A stretch of DNA of 6,672 nt, taken from Actinomycetes bacterium (GTDB taxonomy: Bacteria; Actinomycetota; Acidimicrobiia; Acidimicrobiales; Bog-793). Shown here one piece after another: positions 5,833-6,672 of this stretch; the first letter of the stretch is position 1; the number at the start of each line of letters is the position of its first letter. A program made the position numbers and the translations under genes. The stretch is taken from assembly GCA_021823365.1 (NCBI GenBank), contig JAKAOD010000172.1, positions 1 through 6,672 of the forward strand, in the 5' to 3' direction. The notes under the pieces were generated by a model. That model did no database searches, had not been told where the DNA came from, and saw only the letters and a list, made by a program, of their open reading frames with translations.

Positions 5833-6177
5833 GTGAAGCGCAGCCCGACGATCGAGGCCGCCGAGGACGTCTGCTGTCCTTCGATCCTCCAAGCGCCCCT
5901 CGACGTGAACGACGCGCACGAGCTGGCTCGCGGTTTCCAGGCCCTGGCGGACCCCGTCCGGCTGCGGGTCCTGTCCATGCTCGCGGACGCTCCCCGAGGA
6001 GAGGTCTGCGTGTGCGACTTCGTCGGGCCCCTCGGCAAGTCTCAGCCGACCGTCTCCCACCACCTGAAGATCCTGGCGGAGGCCGGTCTCGTCCACGGCG
6101 AGCGACGGGGGAAGTGGGTCTGGTACTCGCTCGACCGGACCCGCCTCACCGATCTCCGGGCGGCGATCGGCTCCTGA
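5833..6177 (+). CDS. arsR: ArsR/SmtB family arsenic-responsive repressor
   Basis: Encodes 114 residues of a winged-helix ArsR/SmtB repressor. The fold is seen in FQALADPVRLRVLSMLAD (35-52), the recognition helix SQPTVSHHLKILAEAGLV (70-87), and the wing HGERRGKWVWYSL (88-100). Candidate As(III) ligands are vicinal Cys14-Cys15 near the N-terminus and Cys59 and Cys61 in EVCVCDF. The N-terminal pair plus one downstream cysteine recalls the actinobacterial (Corynebacterium-type) arsenic site rather than the E. coli three-cysteine helix site. The start is GTG, preceded by the strong GGGAGGAGGG (5818-5827). An in-frame ATG at 5773 lies within operator 1 and is upstream of the likely transcription start, so I rejected it. 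The gene diverges from the acr3 operon and probably represses both directions until arsenite binds. Confidence 0.95.
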   Translation: MKRSPTIEAAEDVCCPSILQAPLDVNDAHELARGFQALADPVRLRVLSMLADAPRGEVCVCDFVGPLGKSQPTVSHHLKILAEAGLVHGERRGKWVWYSLDRTRLTDLRAAIGS

Positions 6178-6225
6178 CGCACGAGGAGCACTGCCCCGGT
6201 ACCGAGGACCCGCACGAACCGACCC

Positions 6226-6262
6226 GCCTCGGGGCGCGATGCGCCCAGGCGCGCGTCGCGCC
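6226..6262. terminator. Two tandem GC-rich hairpins between convergent genes
   Basis: Two perfect 6-bp stems with 3-base loops lie one base apart: GGGCGC-GAT-GCGCCC (6232-6246) and GGCGCG-CGT-CGCGCC (6248-6262). The first can be lengthened by pairing GCCT (6226-6229) with AGGC (6247-6250) across a two-base bulge, in competition with the second. They lie about 50 bases after arsR and 40 bases beyond the convergent transporter stop, so a bidirectional terminator is likely. There is no T tract on either side. Confidence 0.5.
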
Positions 6263-6303
6263 ACCCCCGCCAGGTGCGCGGCGGCCTCGCGGGTCGTCCC
6301 CGG

Positions 6304-6672
6304 TCATGCGACGACGAGCAACGCGACCCCCGCGCACACCACGAAGGCTGCGACGACGCGCCGGCGCGCCGAGCCCTCGTGGAGGAGCACCGCCCCGAGA
6401 AGCGCCCCGACCAGCGCGCTCGTCTCGCGCAACGCCGAGACGACGCCGAGGGCGAGCCGCGTCTGGGCCCACAAGACTGCGCCGTAGGTGGCGACCGACA
6501 GAGCGCCGCCGAGGACCCCGCGCAGCCATTCCCTCGGCAGCGCCCTCGGCAGCGCCCCCGGCACGCGTCGTCGCCACGAGGCGAGCCCCGCGACGACGAT
6601 GCACGACTCGATCACGAAGAGCGCACCCGCATAGCCGACGGTGTCGTGGGCGTGGCGGATCCCGAGCCCGTC
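6304..6672 (-). CDS. EamA/DMT-family transporter, C-terminal part
   Basis: The minus-strand frame is open from the window edge to TGA at 6304-6306. It gives the last ~122 residues of a drug/metabolite transporter-type membrane protein. Visible are a hydrophobic helix around ALFVIESCIVVAGLA, a basic loop with the repeated ALPR, then three closely spaced helices. The signature LRETSALVGALLGAVLLHE is characteristic of the second EamA repeat: a helix with a conserved Glu, followed by one ending in a Gly/Glu turn. A final VVAAFVVCAGVALLVV helix follows. An internal GTG at 6615 is unlikely to be the start because the frame continues upstream. The substrate cannot be inferred. It converges on arsR and has no evident link to arsenic. 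Confidence 0.8.
   Translation of the reverse strand, partial: DGLGIRHAHDTVGYAGALFVIESCIVVAGLASWRRRVPGALPRALPREWLRGVLGGALSVATYGAVLWAQTRLALGVVSALRETSALVGALLGAVLLHEGSARRRVVAAFVVCAGVALLVVA
6531..6565. repeat. 12-bp tandem repeat inside the transporter gene
   Basis: The unit CCCTCGGCAGCG occurs twice head to tail (6531-6542 and 6543-6554), followed by a degenerate third copy to 6565. It stays in frame and encodes repeated ALPR residues in a basic loop between membrane helices, so its length could vary without disrupting the reading frame. Confidence 0.6.

Noticed and set aside
4348..6177. A 609-codon open frame on the plus strand running into arsR
   Set aside because: Upstream of 5833 it is antisense to acr3 and the arsI remnant, and its peptide is low-complexity and charged (Arg, Glu, Asp, Pro). 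Only the ArsR part is real. Long shadow frames are expected at this GC content.
1..6672. CRISPR array, insertion-sequence ends, toxin-antitoxin or phage-defence module
   Set aside because: There are no regularly spaced repeats, transposase or terminal inverted repeats, and no recognisable defence or toxin domains on either strand.

Overview
The window is high-GC DNA with GC-rich third codon positions, GTG starts at several genes, and protein families common in Actinobacteria (Cj0069-type ATP-grasp, ACR3 arsenite pump, actinobacterial-type ArsR). It is probably an actinobacterial chromosome. No rRNA or other marker gene is present to narrow this.

Left part (1-1033): this looks like the right-hand end of an integrated element. 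It holds a minus-strand pRiA4b ORF-3-like gene, then about 400 bases without a convincing gene. That gap contains a possible gene remnant and a cluster of ACCAAC-type repeats. It ends in the 3' part of a tRNA-Pro(CGG) gene, from the anticodon loop to CCA, with no 5' half. A tRNA 3' end without its 5' half is the classic distal attachment site left by tRNA-targeting integration. Its orientation puts the element to the left and the old chromosome to the right.

Middle part (1034-2911): two co-directional plus-strand genes have overlapping ends. They encode a Cj0069-family ATP-grasp-like protein and a small secreted or lipid-anchored protein of unknown function. A short hairpin follows.

Right part (2912-6262): this is an arsenic-resistance locus. 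arsR (plus strand) diverges from a minus-strand unit made of a 49-codon remnant of a CadI/ArsI-type gene, the ACR3 arsenite efflux pump, and a CoA-disulfide-reductase-like FAD/NAD(P)H oxidoreductase. The arsR/arsI' intergenic region carries two 18-bp inverted repeats spaced exactly 36 bp apart. They are interleaved with two divergent promoters whose -10 regions overlap, which explains how ArsR could control both sides and itself. The arsI remnant keeps its promoter, ribosome binding site and first ~35 codons but has lost the rest of the domain. Organoarsenical lyase activity has therefore probably been lost here, while arsenite efflux is intact.

Right edge (6304-6672): the C-terminal part of an EamA/DMT-type transporter, minus strand, runs off the window. 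Two tandem GC-rich hairpins separate it from arsR, and the two genes are convergent.

I found no clearly undescribed system. The most informative signals are the tRNA-derived element boundary, the truncated arsI, and the compact two-operator divergent promoter.
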